A stretch of DNA of 32,896 nucleotides from Dehalococcoidia bacterium (GTDB lineage: Bacteria > Chloroflexota > Dehalococcoidia > SHYD01 > SHYC01), in assembly GCA_009693005.1 (NCBI GenBank), contig SHYC01000005.1, positions 1 through 32,896 of the forward strand, given 5' to 3'. The translations under genes were made by a program, and so were the position numbers. Shown here piece after piece: positions 1 through 8,299 of the stretch (the stretch's first letter is position 1; each line of letters begins with the position of its first letter). Below the pieces are notes generated by a model, which made no database searches, was not told where the DNA came from, and saw only the letters and a list, made by a program, of their open reading frames with translations.

Positions 1-1578
1 GATCATCACAACCAGAGGCAGCAGGCACAGAGTAAGTAACCAGCTCATAATAGTCGGTACCATAGCTAAGAAGGGGTCTTCGAGCATGGACGGCGCCAAT
101 CTCGATGGCACAGAGCCACCAAGGGCCAGCAAGAACCAGTGAGTAGACCAGACCAAATGGTTCTCACCCAGGGCCCACAAGTGCCTGGCAATCCGCCAGT
201 TGAAGAAAGCTTTCGTAGCGACGGTCCTTCTAACGGCATAGGGAATGTCTATCGCGCCCCAGGCGTGTCGCTTGGCCTGCTGGTAACGAACTATGAGGGA
301 GCGCACGTAAGAGGTAGATTGAACAGCGTCCGCGTTTACCGGTAGAAAGACAGGTTCGGTATGCACCTCACCTCCATAGTAAAAAAGGCACTTAAGGAAC
401 ATGTGCCAGTCCTCCGGTATTACATCCACATCCCAGTAGCCTACTTCATCGGCCATTTTCAAGCTCAAGGTGTAGGTTGACTGGGGGAACACGATACTAT
501 TACCCTTACACAGATCTGAGAGAAAGTTAAGCCCGGAAAGTATACTCACTACCCTGACAGGCATTGGGACGGACCATATATTGTTATAAAGAAATATCGG
601 AGCTTGCCAAAACTTTCTGTGACGGGCTGGGTCTGTGCTGAACATATAAGTTAGGCAAGAAAAGTAGTCTTTATGTATCAGAGAATCAGCGTCGCAACTG
701 GTAACGGTCAGCGTCTCCAGAGAGAAACCCATTTCATTTACCAGTTTCTTCTTGATCCGGACGGCAGCCCACGCTTCGTTGGAAGACTTACCTTTGACCT
801 CGCCAGGCAAGGACTGGGGATGGACAGTGTAAAATATGTTGGCAAAGCTGTCCTTAAAGATGCGCTGAAGATACATCGCCTTTTCTATACAGCCTTCCTC
901 TGCCGCTTCCATAGCAAGGACAACGGTGAGATGAGTTTCTGCCAGTTCGCTCTCAGCCAGCCGCGATAAGGTTAGGCTGAGCTTGATTTCGCTTTCTTTG
1001 TAGTTAGGGATAATTACGATATGGTGCACATCTTCCCATGGGACCTGTGCTGTGCCTATCTCATCGGCTTCCAGATACCTCTCCCACCAGTTTGTTCCGG
1101 CCCATTTCCTCAGTTTGCGCACTCCAATGATACTGTGGACCGCAGAGCTTACGGACCGAGCCAACCAGTACACGCTAAAAAGCAGCACACCAACCGACAG
1201 CGGCCAGGGAGCGAAAAAGGGCAGGACAAAGATAGCTGCAATCACCAGCCAAGTAAATGCTCCGGGCATGATCTCAAAGGTCTTCTGTATTAAATGCTCT
1301 GACGGCGTGGTCGGTGTAGTGAACCCGTCTGGGGCGGACGCCTCCTTAACCAGGTCGGGGGGACGCTCCGGAGGGTAAACGGCGATACCGACCGGTCCGC
1401 CCCTGGCTATAGGCGATCTCTCTGTCCATCCCTCAGCGGTCTGGCTGCTCCAATATTTTGTCTCCACGGCGCCCCCCGGACGTTGAGACTTAATGGCACT
1501 GGACGAATCTAAGTCCAAAGTGGCAGGAGATATGTATGTCCTAATGCTTTGTATGGTCTTTCTCGCGGAGTCAAACAT
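1..1578 (-). CDS. Membrane glycosyltransferase, family 2-like (partial, runs off left edge)
   Basis: My reverse-strand reading from ATG (complement 1576-1578) is open to base 1 over 526 codons: MFDSARKTIQSIRTYISPATLDL...VPWEDVHHIVIIPNYKESEIKLSLTL...TVTSCDADSLIHKDYF...DVDVIPEDWHMFLKCLFYYGG...RYQQAKRHAWGAID. It has a GT2-like nucleotide-binding core, a DAD motif, an ED motif, Q..R-type motif and TM segments. RBS-like aaggag lies upstream. Absent from the supplied ORF track, probably because it has no stop inside the window. Confidence 0.85.
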   Translation of the reverse strand, partial: MFDSARKTIQSIRTYISPATLDLDSSSAIKSQRPGGAVETKYWSSQTAEGWTERSPIARGGPVGIAVYPPERPPDLVKEASAPDGFTTPTTPSEHLIQKTFEIMPGAFTWLVIAAIFVLPFFAPWPLSVGVLLFSVYWLARSVSSAVHSIIGVRKLRKWAGTNWWERYLEADEIGTAQVPWEDVHHIVIIPNYKESEIKLSLTLSRLAESELAETHLTVVLAMEAAEEGCIEKAMYLQRIFKDSFANIFYTVHPQSLPGEVKGKSSNEAWAAVRIKKKLVNEMGFSLETLTVTSCDADSLIHKDYFSCLTYMFSTDPARHRKFWQAPIFLYNNIWSVPMPVRVVSILSGLNFLSDLCKGNSIVFPQSTYTLSLKMADEVGYWDVDVIPEDWHMFLKCLFYYGGEVHTEPVFLPVNADAVQSTSYVRSLIVRYQQAKRHAWGAIDIPYAVRRTVATKAFFNWRIARHLWALGENHLVWSTHWFLLALGGSVPSRLAPSMLEDPFLAMVPTIMSWLLTLCLLPLVVMI

Positions 1579-1608
1579 GATACTTCTCCTTATTTCCGTG
1601 ATGTGGGG

Positions 1609-3162
1609 TCATTGGGTGAACTGATTGGGAGGTATGTCACCATGCAGCACTATTAGTGGTGGTGTACGTTCCATAACAGTAATGTTACCAACTGTCTTGC
1701 TTACCAAATAGTTCTGCTCGATAGCCTTTTTCAGCTCCGGATATACTGGCTCGCTGCTCACTATCGCTATGAAAGTAGGCTCGCGGACTGCTACTGAATC
1801 TGCAACCTCTTTCAGTCCGCCGGGTATCTCGTATGCGAAGTAGGCAACAGTAAATCGGGCCACTTCGGGCAGGGAGCTCAAAGCGTATATCCATGGCTCA
1901 TCTCCCCAAACCAATAACGAGTCGCCCTCCTTGGCCCGGCTAGCCAGATAAGACGCTACCTCCTGATTACGGTTAACACGCTTATCGAAGAAATCGTTGT
2001 AGGCTGCACGGCTCTCTAATCTCAATGTGAGTGCGGCGAAGTGTTTATAATAATTCATCGTCCATTGAAGATTCGCCCACCTGGGCCAGGGTACAAAAAT
2101 AAACGACAACATCCAGATGCTGATGCCAACAACGGAGGACGTGGCAACAAGCTTGCGCCAGGTTACACCTGTTACCCTGGTAGTACGCAGGCTTGTGATA
2201 TACCAGGCTGCCAAGAGGCTGAAGGCGGGGAAAACCGGCAATAAGTAATGGACATAGGGCCTGCCAGTCAATATCGAGCCAAATAAAGAAAATGCTAGCC
2301 ACATAGGAATGAGCACCAAGCTGGAGGGTTTCTCAGATCGAGACCCTCTCACCCAGGCCATCATCAAGAGTATCGAAGATACTAGGAGGCCGACTTTTAG
2401 AATTAGAAATGACGGAGGCACTCTTGAACCTCGCTGCAGATAGCCGGTGTAGTAAGAGAAATTGGCATAAATAAACTCGCCAAAAGAGCCGGATAAGACT
2501 ACATAGGCCAGCATCAAGAATACGGGTACGGAATAGCCCGCGAGTAAAATCCCTATCCTGCGCCGCCAGTACGGAGCGAAAAGCGCCGTAGTAAGCAGCA
2601 CTGCCGCAAACTCCACTCCAGCGATCTGCTTAATGCTAAGAGCCGCGCCAAAGGCTAAACCCGCGTATAGGTCTTTTCCTCGAAGCCATAGCAGTACCCC
2701 CAAAGAAATGGGGAACATCGTAAATATCTCGGTGTTGGCGATTGTTCCCTCGAATAGTGGCAGCGCCGAAAGGACCCCGAATAGAAGAGCCGCAACTATC
2801 CCGGCTTTTCTGCTCCAGAGACGAGAACCAATCTGCATCAAGACCAATTGCGCACCAACAACGTTTAGCGCAGCGGCCAATTTTATGAACGCGAGGTTAG
2901 GTCCGAAAAGGTGGATAATCGCGGCATATATGAAGTAAATGCCAGGCGGTCGGTTATCAAGTACCTCAGTATAAAGGCTCTGGCCGTTAAGCAGGGAGTT
3001 GGCAACCGCAGCATATATTCCCTCATCATCGTACCAAGGAGGCTCGAAGAGCGATGGCAGCCTCAGCACAAGAGTCGCCAGGACAACCAATAAGAGATCC
3101 TTACCGCTCATTTCAAAGCCTTTGAAGATGGCCTTTTTGATGTAGTTGGGCCTTAGAACCAT
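1609..3162 (-). CDS. GT-C type glycosyltransferase, ArnT/PMT (GT39/GT83)-like polytopic membrane protein
   Basis: 517-aa ORF: N-terminal TM then RLPSLFEPPWYDDEGIYAAVANSLLNGQSLYTEVLDNRPPGIYFIYA (acidic DE in the first loop, typical of PMT_2/ArnT), many TM helices, soluble C-terminus. Confidence 0.85.
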   Translation of the reverse strand: MVLRPNYIKKAIFKGFEMSGKDLLLVVLATLVLRLPSLFEPPWYDDEGIYAAVANSLLNGQSLYTEVLDNRPPGIYFIYAAIIHLFGPNLAFIKLAAALNVVGAQLVLMQIGSRLWSRKAGIVAALLFGVLSALPLFEGTIANTEIFTMFPISLGVLLWLRGKDLYAGLAFGAALSIKQIAGVEFAAVLLTTALFAPYWRRRIGILLAGYSVPVFLMLAYVVLSGSFGEFIYANFSYYTGYLQRGSRVPPSFLILKVGLLVSSILLMMAWVRGSRSEKPSSLVLIPMWLAFSLFGSILTGRPYVHYLLPVFPAFSLLAAWYITSLRTTRVTGVTWRKLVATSSVVGISIWMLSFIFVPWPRWANLQWTMNYYKHFAALTLRLESRAAYNDFFDKRVNRNQEVASYLASRAKEGDSLLVWGDEPWIYALSSLPEVARFTVAYFAYEIPGGLKEVADSVAVREPTFIAIVSSEPVYPELKKAIEQNYLVSKTVGNITVMERTPPLIVLHGDIPPNQFTQ

Positions 3163-3639
3163 TGATCCGGCCTGTACGATGCTAAGATGCTGGCCGGGAT
3201 CATGCCGTGTGGCGCGCGTACAAGCTGGTCTCCTGTCCTGGTGGATATTGAATCCAGCGAGCTGAAGCCAACAGGGTGCCGGCGCGTCAGAGGTGAGTAA
3301 GCTGGGCCTCTACGATGCGCCTGTTTATGACCAGGTTCAGGAAGGAGATAACAGGCTAATACGTACGAAACGTTACCGGCTAAAGAAGGGGGACATGCGC
3401 GGGCGGAGGGATGGTTACCGTTGGCCGTCAGTTCAGGGGGAGTTAACGAAGTCCTAAGTCTACTGTGGGTCTTGGACCCCAATTGACAAAATCGCGGCCG
3501 GGGAACAGAAACGGGCAGGGCCGCTATGTGACGGTAGCCAGTCCTGCTGTTACAAATATTTTTCCTGGCATACCCAGCCAGGAACACAGATAGGGATTCA
3601 GACTTGCATCTCTCCAGATCATGGAGCGGCATAGAAAAG

Positions 3640-3785
3640 GCTCTCCTTTTGGGATACGCCCTTCATGCGCCTACGAGGTTAGCTGACGGGTTAGGGTTGA
3701 AAGGTACCCCCTCGCGTAAGCGAGCTCACCCCACTATTGGTTCCCCCGTCTCCTTCGCGGAGTTAGGCCCTGTACTTGAACTGTG
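3640..3785 (-). ncRNA. c-di-AMP riboswitch (ydaO/yuaA class)
   Basis: Reverse strand reads ...CCTAACTCCGCGAAGGAGACGGGGGAACCAATAGTGGGGTGAGCTCGCTTACGCGAGGGGGTACCTTTCAACCCTAACCCGTCAGCTAACCTCGTAGGCGCATGAAGGG. The blocks ACGGGGGAACCA, GGGGTGA, and AACCCGTCAGCTAACCTCGTAGGCG match the conserved ydaO core in the right order. Confidence 0.87.
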
Positions 3786-3888
3786 ATAATCAATAGTAAC
3801 TTCGATCTGCAGTTCTGTCAACGCAATTCGAACGGATGTTGATGGTTAGCGATTATGTCAGTATTGAAAAATCGCGTCTCTGCGACAT

Positions 3889-4017
3889 ATGAAAGAACTG
3901 ATATTGAACAAGGGAGTTACAGACACGGCTGCAGATCACGAACCTGGCGTTACCGGACACTACAGGTTGACCGAGACAGCCAGTCTCATGGGGGTAAGTG
4001 AGCGTAAAGCCTGGTGA
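3889..4017 (+). pseudogene. Possible truncated helix-turn-helix remnant (transposase N-terminus-like)
   Basis: Short frame MKELILNKGVTDTAADHEPGVTGHYRLTETASLMGVSERKAW* ends inside what looks like an HTH (RLTETASLMGVSERKAW). Resembles N-termini of ISNCY-like transposases; weak. Confidence 0.25.
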
Positions 4018-4267
4018 TTAGCTTCACATGATTACCGCCAGCTGCTCCTTTGCTTCGATAAGTCCACTGACTACTCCCGTTAGTAGCGGGCGGCGCACAT
4101 AACCGGTTACCAACTCAATTTCATAGAATTTTCATATACGTAATTAAGGGGTTCAGTTGCCACATGTTGTGGCGCAAACGCTGGTTCGCGGTGGGTGTTG
4201 TATGGCTCTTCTTATTGAGAAGAGAGGCAATTGTGGGGTGTGGTCCGGTGAATTGTAACGGAATAGA

Positions 4268-4309
4268 CCGCTTTCCAGCATTTATTACTGCCGGAAGCGG
4301 TTTTTTGTT
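4268..4309 (+). terminator. Rho-independent terminator
   Basis: CCGCTTTCCAGCA-tttattac-TGCCGGAAGCGG followed by TTTTTTGTTT. Confidence 0.75.
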
Positions 4310-4329
4310 TATTTTAAACCTTGTGTCGA

Positions 4330-4621
4330 GAGGCGGTACCCGGATTCGAGGCAATAGTGGGATTTTGGATAGTATTGGCCAGCGCTGAACTGGGGACGGC
4401 GATCCTAACGGAGGCGTCGTTGAGCTTTCCGGGTCTCGGTACTCAACAACCTACCCCTTCCTGGGGGGCCATGCTGTCGGGAGACCGCAGGCGCTTCATG
4501 GAGGGTGCGCCCTGGCTGGCGCGATTCCCCCGGTATAGCTATTAGTATGGCTGTATTTGGTTTTAACCTGCTTGGTGATGCGCTGAGGGATGTTTGGGAC
4601 CCCAGGCTAAGAGGCAGATAA
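4330..4621 (+). pseudogene. C-terminal remnant of ABC dipeptide/oligopeptide permease (OppC/DppC-like), frameshifted
   Basis: Frame 1: EAIVGFWIVLASAELGTAILTEASLSFPGLGTQQPTPSWGAMLSGDRRRFMEGAPWLARFP, then after a 5-C run (4527-4531) the sequence continues in another frame: GIAISMAVFGFNLLGDALRDVWDPRLRGR*. Together these match the conserved DppC/OppC C-terminus (EASLSFLGLG..PPTPSWG...APW...FPG.AI....FNLLGDGLRD.LDPR). No N-terminal part present. Confidence 0.85.
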
Positions 4622-4625
4622 CTCT

Positions 4626-5486
4626 CTAGTCCTTGGACATGCCCAGAGACTGTCTAATGGCGAATAGGGCCTCCAGGTTCGGCCTGTCAGGCCCTTTTCC
4701 ATCGAAGCCGGGGACCTCAAGTAGAAAGGGGACTTCGCGGAAGGCCGGATGGCTCATGATGTTGCGAAATCCATCGATGCCAATGTGGCCGTGGCCGATA
4801 TTCTCGTGGCGGTCTACTAACGAGTTTAGCGGGACCTTGGAGTCGTTAGCGTGCACTGCGACTAATCTGTCGAGACCGATCTCGCTATCGAACTCTTCCA
4901 TGGCACCCTTTAGCCCGTCTTCGCTGGTGACGTCGTAACCTGACGCAAGACAGTGAGCGGTGTCCAGGCATACCATGACCCTTTTATCTCCCACTTCTTT
5001 TATTATCCTACCCACTTGGGAGAACTGTGCGCCGATATTTTGTCCGGACCCGGCGTTATTTTCGATAGTGAGCCAGGTGTCTCCCGGCGCTCCATCCAGC
5101 ACCTTATGGAAGCTGTCCACTATTTGCGCCAGCACGACGTCGAGGCCGACGCCTTTGTGGCTTCCGACGTGAAAGATCACGCCGGCCGCCCCAATCTGCC
5201 CGGCGGTCCTCAGAGAGAAGATGAGGGATGAGACGCCTTTCACGAGGTTCTCGGGGTTCTCAGTGGCCAGGTTCGTAAGATAAACACCGTGGATAAAAGT
5301 AGGGAAGACCCCACGCTCTGCCGCCTTCGCCTTAAAGGACTCTGTCTCCTTTTCGGCGTGAGGCTTGGCCGCCCATGCCTGAGGCGCGGAGGCGAAGATC
5401 TGTATGGTTTCTGCGCCAAGGTCTGCTGCTCTATCTATGGCCTTGCTTATTCCGCCGGCGGCGGATACGTGGGCTCCAATTCTCAA
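4626..5486 (-). CDS. nfo: Deoxyribonuclease IV / AP endonuclease IV
   Basis: 286 aa, MRIGAHVSAAGGISKAIDRAADLGAETIQIFASAPQAW...CLDTAHCLASGYD...HANDSKVPLNSLVDRHENIGHGHIG: canonical endonuclease IV motifs. Confidence 0.96.
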   Translation of the reverse strand: MRIGAHVSAAGGISKAIDRAADLGAETIQIFASAPQAWAAKPHAEKETESFKAKAAERGVFPTFIHGVYLTNLATENPENLVKGVSSLIFSLRTAGQIGAAGVIFHVGSHKGVGLDVVLAQIVDSFHKVLDGAPGDTWLTIENNAGSGQNIGAQFSQVGRIIKEVGDKRVMVCLDTAHCLASGYDVTSEDGLKGAMEEFDSEIGLDRLVAVHANDSKVPLNSLVDRHENIGHGHIGIDGFRNIMSHPAFREVPFLLEVPGFDGKGPDRPNLEALFAIRQSLGMSKD

Positions 5487-6991
5487 TTCTGTCTCTCCCC
5501 GTACATCTCTTTCAATATCTCGCCTGCTATCTCAACCTCGTTCCATGGCAGCTTCTCATTACCAACCAGCATACGACGTTCGTGTCCCATGCCGGCCAGC
5601 AGCACTGTGTCGCCAGGTTGGGCCATGGAAAAGGCCTGCCGTATCGCCTCTCTACGGTCGGGCAGCCTGATATAGTCCTTCCCTTCCGTACGACCGGCCT
5701 CGTTTAGGCCGATGCTGATCTCCTGAATTATGTCGTTCGGGTCCTCGCTTCTGGGATCATCTACAGTCAGTATCGTAAAATCGGCCAGCTCGCCGGCGGC
5801 GTGCCCCATGCCGTAGCGTCTGCCACGGTCGCGCTCGCCGGCACAACCGAAGACCACGATAAGTCTGCCCCGAGCGCTCATGCGCAGAGTCGAAAGGGCC
5901 TGTGTAAGTCCATTGGGTGCGTGCGCATAGTCCACCAGGACATCAAAAGGCTGACCTGCCTCTACTCGCTGCATTCGCCCCGGCACCGCGATGCCCTGGG
6001 AGATGGTGGTCTCGATACTATCCAAAGTTACTCCCTGGGACACCGCCACCGACGCGGCTGCCAGGCAGTTGTATATGTTGTACTCTCCAGGCATGCCGAG
6101 GTCTATGGTTGTCGCGCCGTCGGGAGTCTTGAGAGTGAACGAGGAGCCGCTTCTCCGGTGCACGATGTTCAGAGCCATAATATCTGCTTCAGCCCTGATG
6201 CCGTAGGTAAGTATGATCCCCTGGGCGATTCCCCTGAGCCTCTCCATGGATGGGTCATCGGCGTTTAGTACGTTAACAGGCTTGCCGGGTTTTCTTCGGT
6301 CCTGGTGGACCATTTGAAACAGCTTTGCCTTTGCTCTAAAGTATTCTTCCAAGGTGCCATGAAAGTCCAGATGATCGCTTGTGATGTTGGTCACGACTGC
6401 CACGTCGTACTGGCAATAGGCCACTCTGTCCAAGGCCAGAGAATGGGACGAGGTCTCCAAGGCTACGTACCGTACTCCGGCGTCGCGCATCCTTGCCAGA
6501 GTATCCTGTACTTCTGGGGCCTCCGGAGTCGTATAGCCCGTTTCGTTCCAGAAGAATTCCTCGTTGATTTTCACCGCCACGGTGCTGATGAGTCCGGCAT
6601 TATGGCCTGCACCCCGCAGGAGGGCGGCGGTCATGAAAGTGGTGGTGGTCTTACCATCGGTACCGGTGATTCCCACGAGCTTCATGGTCGCAGAGGGATC
6701 GCCATAAAAGATAGAGGAGAGTTGGGCAAGAGCTATTCTGGTGTCCGGAACAATGATCACTGGCAGGCTGTTATTATCTGAGGCACGATATTGAGATACT
6801 ATCACCGCGGCGCCATTCTTGATGGCCGCATCGATAAAGCTATGTCCATCGGTACGCGCCCCCGGCAGCGCCACAAACAGCGAACCGCGTTCCACAGCGC
6901 GGGAATCATAGCGAAGGGACGTGACTTCGATATCTCTGAAGTTAATAACAGTTTTTTGCGGGATGTTTTCAATAAGTTCAGACAGTCTCAT
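5483..6991 (-). CDS. murE: UDP-N-acetylmuramoyl-tripeptide synthetase / MurE ligase
   Basis: GITGTDGKTTTTFMTAALL, TTPEAPEVQDTLARMRDAGVRYVALETSSHSLALDRV, VDYAHAPNGL, VFGCAGERDRGRR, DDPRSEDPNDI. Likely start is the internal ATG MRLSELIENIPQ (complement 6989-6991), not the 541-aa ORF start. ATGA overlap with nfo. Confidence 0.95.
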   Translation of the reverse strand: MRLSELIENIPQKTVINFRDIEVTSLRYDSRAVERGSLFVALPGARTDGHSFIDAAIKNGAAVIVSQYRASDNNSLPVIIVPDTRIALAQLSSIFYGDPSATMKLVGITGTDGKTTTTFMTAALLRGAGHNAGLISTVAVKINEEFFWNETGYTTPEAPEVQDTLARMRDAGVRYVALETSSHSLALDRVAYCQYDVAVVTNITSDHLDFHGTLEEYFRAKAKLFQMVHQDRRKPGKPVNVLNADDPSMERLRGIAQGIILTYGIRAEADIMALNIVHRRSGSSFTLKTPDGATTIDLGMPGEYNIYNCLAAASVAVSQGVTLDSIETTISQGIAVPGRMQRVEAGQPFDVLVDYAHAPNGLTQALSTLRMSARGRLIVVFGCAGERDRGRRYGMGHAAGELADFTILTVDDPRSEDPNDIIQEISIGLNEAGRTEGKDYIRLPDRREAIRQAFSMAQPGDTVLLAGMGHERRMLVGNEKLPWNEVEIAGEILKEMYGERQN

Positions 6992-7103
6992 AATCACCCA
7001 TGCCAGACGGTGCCGACACCCATAAAGGATAAACATAGCTGCCTGGTGCGCTCCAGGAGGCTCTCGAACTAGGAACGGGCGTGGCCCCTTCGACGAGGCG
7101 CAG

Positions 7104-7216
7104 GACATGCTTCGTGCGCCGCAACGCGTACGGAGTCCGCAAGGCGGCCAAGACGTGCTTCGTGCCCAGTTCTGCGCAAGGAGCCCGCTCCGCGAGCGGA
7201 GTCCGCACGGCGGCTA
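7104..7216. repeat. Imperfect GC-rich direct repeat (two copies) with internal palindrome
   Basis: GACATGCTTCGTGC (7104-7117) / GACGTGCTTCGTGC (7152-7165) and GGAGTCCGCAAGGCGGCCA (7132-7150) / GGAGTCCGCACGGCGGCTA (7198-7216); CCGCTC-CGC-GAGCGG hairpin in second copy. Confidence 0.6.
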
Positions 7217-7275
7217 GTTAAGGTTTAACGCCCGCGTGACCATCCGACCTCGTGTTTTGGACGCCTTGTTTAAGT

Positions 7276-7575
7276 CTAGACGGGCCTCGACAGCGGTCTG
7301 GTACCGACATGTAAGAAGCCATCGGTGAGGTCTCCGGCATCTATCTTCAGCTTTATCTCTTCTCTGGCCGGCCTAAGCATCTCAAAGAGTTTAGCCTCCT
7401 TGTTTACAATGGTCAGTAGCAGCCTTTGGTTATAGTACGCTGTAAGTGTGAAGGATTCGTGTGCGGTGGAATCATCCACGACGGTAAAGATTTCTTTGCC
7501 ATCTAGAACCCGGTAAATGTTTGGGTCTCTTAACTGGAATATCGAGTATCCTTTGTAACGGTCAACTGACAGCAT
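7276..7575 (-). CDS. Hypothetical protein
   Basis: 99-aa ORF with protein-like composition (MLSVDRYKGYSIFQLRDPNIYRVLDGKEIFTVVDDSTAHESFTLTAYYNQRLLLTIVNKEAKLFEMLRP); no family recognised. Confidence 0.5.
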   Translation of the reverse strand: MLSVDRYKGYSIFQLRDPNIYRVLDGKEIFTVVDDSTAHESFTLTAYYNQRLLLTIVNKEAKLFEMLRPAREEIKLKIDAGDLTDGFLHVGTRPLSRPV

Positions 7576-8062
7576 AAGTTGTCCAAACTAGAATAGCGAT
7601 GACGTGCTATCAGTCGCTATTTCGTTTAATGTTGTGAGCAATAAAAGGCCTGTTACGGAAACGCGTGCGGTGACCAACAACAATAATCCCATCCCACCTT
7701 TTACGGTAATGCTTCCAAGGGCAACGATACAGTCTCCAGTTTCCTCTCTGATCCCTCACCGCCTAGTTTAACGGATATCTGGTAGTAATGCATCTGCTAA
7801 TAGAATAAGACACCAGTACGGGGAGGCAACGTTCTGAGGGAACGGCGATGTGAGTCGGTAGAGCCGTTAGTCTGGGCGAGAACTCTACCAAAGGGTCAAA
7901 GGGCTGGCAGCAGGATCAAGACAGGTATAGAATATCGGGCTGAGTTCTTTTTTACCCCGGCGCTGGAACTTCAAGCCTCGACACGTAATTCAACCCGATT
8001 AGCTTGTTAGCCATGAGCGTATGCTGATAGAATAATTTTGTTCACTGGGAAAGGGATTGCTA

Positions 8063-8287
8063 ATGAATAATCCGAATTGGGGCAGAAGGCCACCGCCGTT
8101 CCACAATACGATATCTTTCCTGATATTTCTCGTTCTAGCAATAATTGGCGGTGCGGTTGGGAGTTTGGTAGGGGGCGAACCAGGCGCTCGAATGGGTTTT
8201 GTTGTTTTGGGTGTGTCCGCGCTAATGTTGCCATACCGAAGATGGTTGGCTCAGATATTCTCATGGTATAGGAATAAGTCAAAATAA
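8063..8287 (+). CDS. Small hydrophobic protein with two predicted TM segments
   Basis: MNNPNWGRRPPPFHNTISFLIFLVLAIIGGAVGSLVGGEPGARMGFVVLGVSALMLPYRRWLAQIFSWYRNKSK; purine-rich RBS-like sequence upstream; 12-nt gap to the next CDS. Confidence 0.65.
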   Translation: MNNPNWGRRPPPFHNTISFLIFLVLAIIGGAVGSLVGGEPGARMGFVVLGVSALMLPYRRWLAQIFSWYRNKSK

Positions 8288-8299
8288 GTTGGAGTAGAT

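Noticed and set aside
3153-3632. 159-aa minus-strand ORF between riboswitch and GT gene
   Set aside because: Composition (Arg/Ser/Pro-rich, no hydrophobic core) and overlap with next start suggest spurious; no family recognised.
4325-4350. tRNA-like 3' end (CGAATCCGGGTACCGCC on the minus strand)
   Set aside because: No matching acceptor, D-arm or anticodon arm upstream; falls within permease remnant.
4121-4354. 77-aa minus ORF over the terminator and permease remnant
   Set aside because: Antisense to the terminator hairpin and the OppC scar; no independent coding evidence.
5289-7072. Many plus-strand ORFs opposite nfo and murE
   Set aside because: Antisense shadows of strongly supported genes with canonical motifs.
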